DNA from: an uncultured Methanobrevibacter sp.
GTDB lineage: Archaea > Methanobacteriota > Methanobacteria > Methanobacteriales > Methanobacteriaceae
Reading direction: 5' to 3'
Length of the DNA: 35,818 bases
Assembly (NCBI GenBank): GCA_902774685.1
Contig: CACYJH010000016.1
Span: forward strand, 1 to 35,818
A program made the translations under genes and the position numbers. The notes beneath the pieces are model-generated. The model ran no database searches and was not told the DNA's origin. It worked only from the letters and a program-made list of their open reading frames with translations. Position 1 is the stretch's first letter, and each line of letters opens with the position of its first letter. Below are positions 35,214-35,818 of this stretch, piece by piece.

Positions 35214-35231
35214 GGGGATTTCTTAATCCCC
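35214..35231 (+). terminator. Hairpin after fdhC
   Basis: The perfect seven-bp stem GGGGATT (35214-35220)/AATCCCC (35225-35231) with loop TCTT lies 47 bases after the fdhC stop, followed by AAATTTGTATTTACTTATT. It is a probable terminator or attenuator between fdhC and fdhA. Confidence 0.65.
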
Positions 35232-35529
35232 AAATTTGTATTTACTTATTGTAATATTTGAGCAAACCTATTTAATTCAAATATCAATAAGTATCTACAT
35301 AATTTATCTATATTTTTTTAGAAATTTTTCTTAAAAATTTCATATTAGAATAAAAATTATGCTTATATAAGGAATTGTTAAATTCCACAAAATATCATTA
35401 GAAACAAAATAGTTTCTAATTTCACTTTTAGATCTTAAAGGTCTAAATTCACATTTCATGATAATATAATATTATATTATTTATGTACTTCGATATTATT
35501 GTCAAATCTTTTATTGGATTATAACAATA

Positions 35530-35644
35530 GACACAATTCACAATATCTGACACAATTCACAATAATCCTAAAAGTTTTAATATGTTATTTATTAATAATT
35601 CAAAAAGACACAATTCACAATATCTGACACAATTCACAATAATC
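35530..35644 (+). promoter_or_regulatory. Four-copy iterated motif upstream of fdhA
   Basis: Two identical 38-bp blocks stand at 35530-35567 and 35607-35644 (77-bp spacing). Each block is two 19-bp units, GACACAATTCACAATATCT and GACACAATTCACAATAATC, so the core GACACAATTCACAATA occurs four times in the same orientation. The last block ends about 11 bases before the TATA-like AAATATATAA (35656-35665). This is the location of archaeal activator sites. The 39 bases between blocks are unrelated. Confidence 0.6.
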
Positions 35645-35655
35645 AAAGCCTTAAT

Positions 35656-35665
35656 AAATATATAA
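35656..35665 (+). promoter_or_regulatory. Probable TATA box of fdhA
   Basis: AATATATAAT-type box about 96-105 bases before the fdhA ATG, implying a leader of roughly 70 bases. GGAGA at 35749-35753 is the ribosome-binding site. Confidence 0.45.
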
Positions 35666-35760
35666 TTATTAAAAGTTTCATTTGTTAGTCAATAATTGAA
35701 TTTGCCAATATGTGAACTAAAACAAAAATAAAACCTTGATTTTATTATGGAGATTATAAA

Positions 35761-35818
35761 ATGGTTGAGATAAAATATGTACCATCTATTTGTCCTTACT
35801 GTGGTACCGGTTGTGGTA
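35761..35818 (+). CDS. fdhA: Formate dehydrogenase alpha subunit FdhA, N-terminal fragment; continues beyond window
   Basis: Only 19 codons are visible. MVEIKYVPSICPYCGTGCG carries the start of the N-terminal [4Fe-4S] site (CPYCGTGCG), the signature of molybdopterin/tungstopterin oxidoreductases such as FdhA, and follows fdhC as in other formate-using methanogens. The enzyme oxidises formate and passes electrons to F420 through FdhB. ATG 35761 has GGAGA seven bases upstream. The active-site Cys or Sec lies outside the window. Another member of the CPYCGxGC family is possible, but the fdhC context makes FdhA by far the most likely. Confidence 0.88.
   Translation, partial: MVEIKYVPSICPYCGTGCG

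Larger units (their letters stand above)
35167..35760. other. fdhC-fdhA spacer
   Basis: 594 bases. It carries the hairpin 35214-35231, a further weak inverted repeat around 35405-35445 (AGTTTCTAATTTC and TAGATCTTAAAGGTCTA), the iterated motif array 35530-35644 and the fdhA promoter. No coding sequence or tRNA was seen. Confidence 0.55.

Noticed and set aside
35530..35644. Possible CRISPR array from the regularly repeated 38-bp blocks
   Set aside because: Only two blocks, each an internal direct repeat, with a single AT-rich 39-base gap and no cas genes; promoter-proximal position fits a regulator array better.
35761..35818. Selenocysteine-containing FdhA
   Set aside because: The active-site codon lies outside the window, so nothing can be said.

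Overview
The window reads as chromosome of a host-associated methanogenic archaeon of the Methanobacteriales, most likely Methanobrevibacter. This is inferred from gene content, since no rRNA is present. The supporting evidence is very AT-rich DNA, T-rich gene ends, TATA-type promoters, and a characteristic gene set: class I lysyl-tRNA synthetase, 6-phospho-3-hexuloisomerase, FmdE, formate transporter FdhC next to FdhA, and a family of large secreted beta-helix/Ig-like 'adhesin-like proteins' (ALPs).

Layout. 1-2880: the 3' part of anaerobic ribonucleotide reductase (nrdD), then a class I lysyl-tRNA synthetase gene that has lost its HIGH-motif segment and is frameshifted. 3106-6822: minus-strand genes for a coiled-coil protein and the first ALP. 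7511-11976: a PfkB-type nucleoside kinase, thiC, a LysR/ModE-like regulator on the minus strand, and divergent hxlB. 12301-16804: a probable metal-uptake block made of a three-gene FepBCD/MolBCA-type ABC transporter, FmdE and a SAM methyltransferase, led by an operator-like palindrome. 16805-33556: a surface-protein island with five more ALPs on both strands, a small secreted protein, and an operon for a multi-pass membrane protein, a MotA/TolQ/ExbB-type channel protein and a DUF2149 (ExbD-like) protein. 34068-35818: fdhC with a structured leader, then a 594-base spacer holding two identical 38-bp blocks of iterated repeats just upstream of the fdhA promoter. fdhA runs off the right edge.

How it may work together. 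The ALPs share one plan: signal peptide, acidic linker, right-handed beta-helix, then basic Ig-like domains. At least one Ig-like domain cassette is shared by two ALPs (80 of 97 residues identical by hand alignment). The ExbB/DUF2149 operon sits inside this island, directly behind an ALP that has a C-terminal membrane anchor and a second, unanchored ALP. This suggests a proton-driven, Tol/Ton-like device in a single-membrane, pseudomurein-walled archaeon, coupled to surface proteins instead of its more familiar CobN-like partner. That is the best candidate here for an undescribed system. Separately, the ModE-like regulator, the MolBCA-like transporter, FmdE and the nearby formate dehydrogenase genes suggest a molybdenum/tungsten theme. 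The four-copy repeat array before fdhA looks like a binding platform for the still-unknown regulator of formate metabolism.

Two ALP genes appear to lack an AUG start at the correct distance from their Shine-Dalgarno sequence and may use AUU. No tRNA, rRNA, CRISPR array, transposase or integrase was found.
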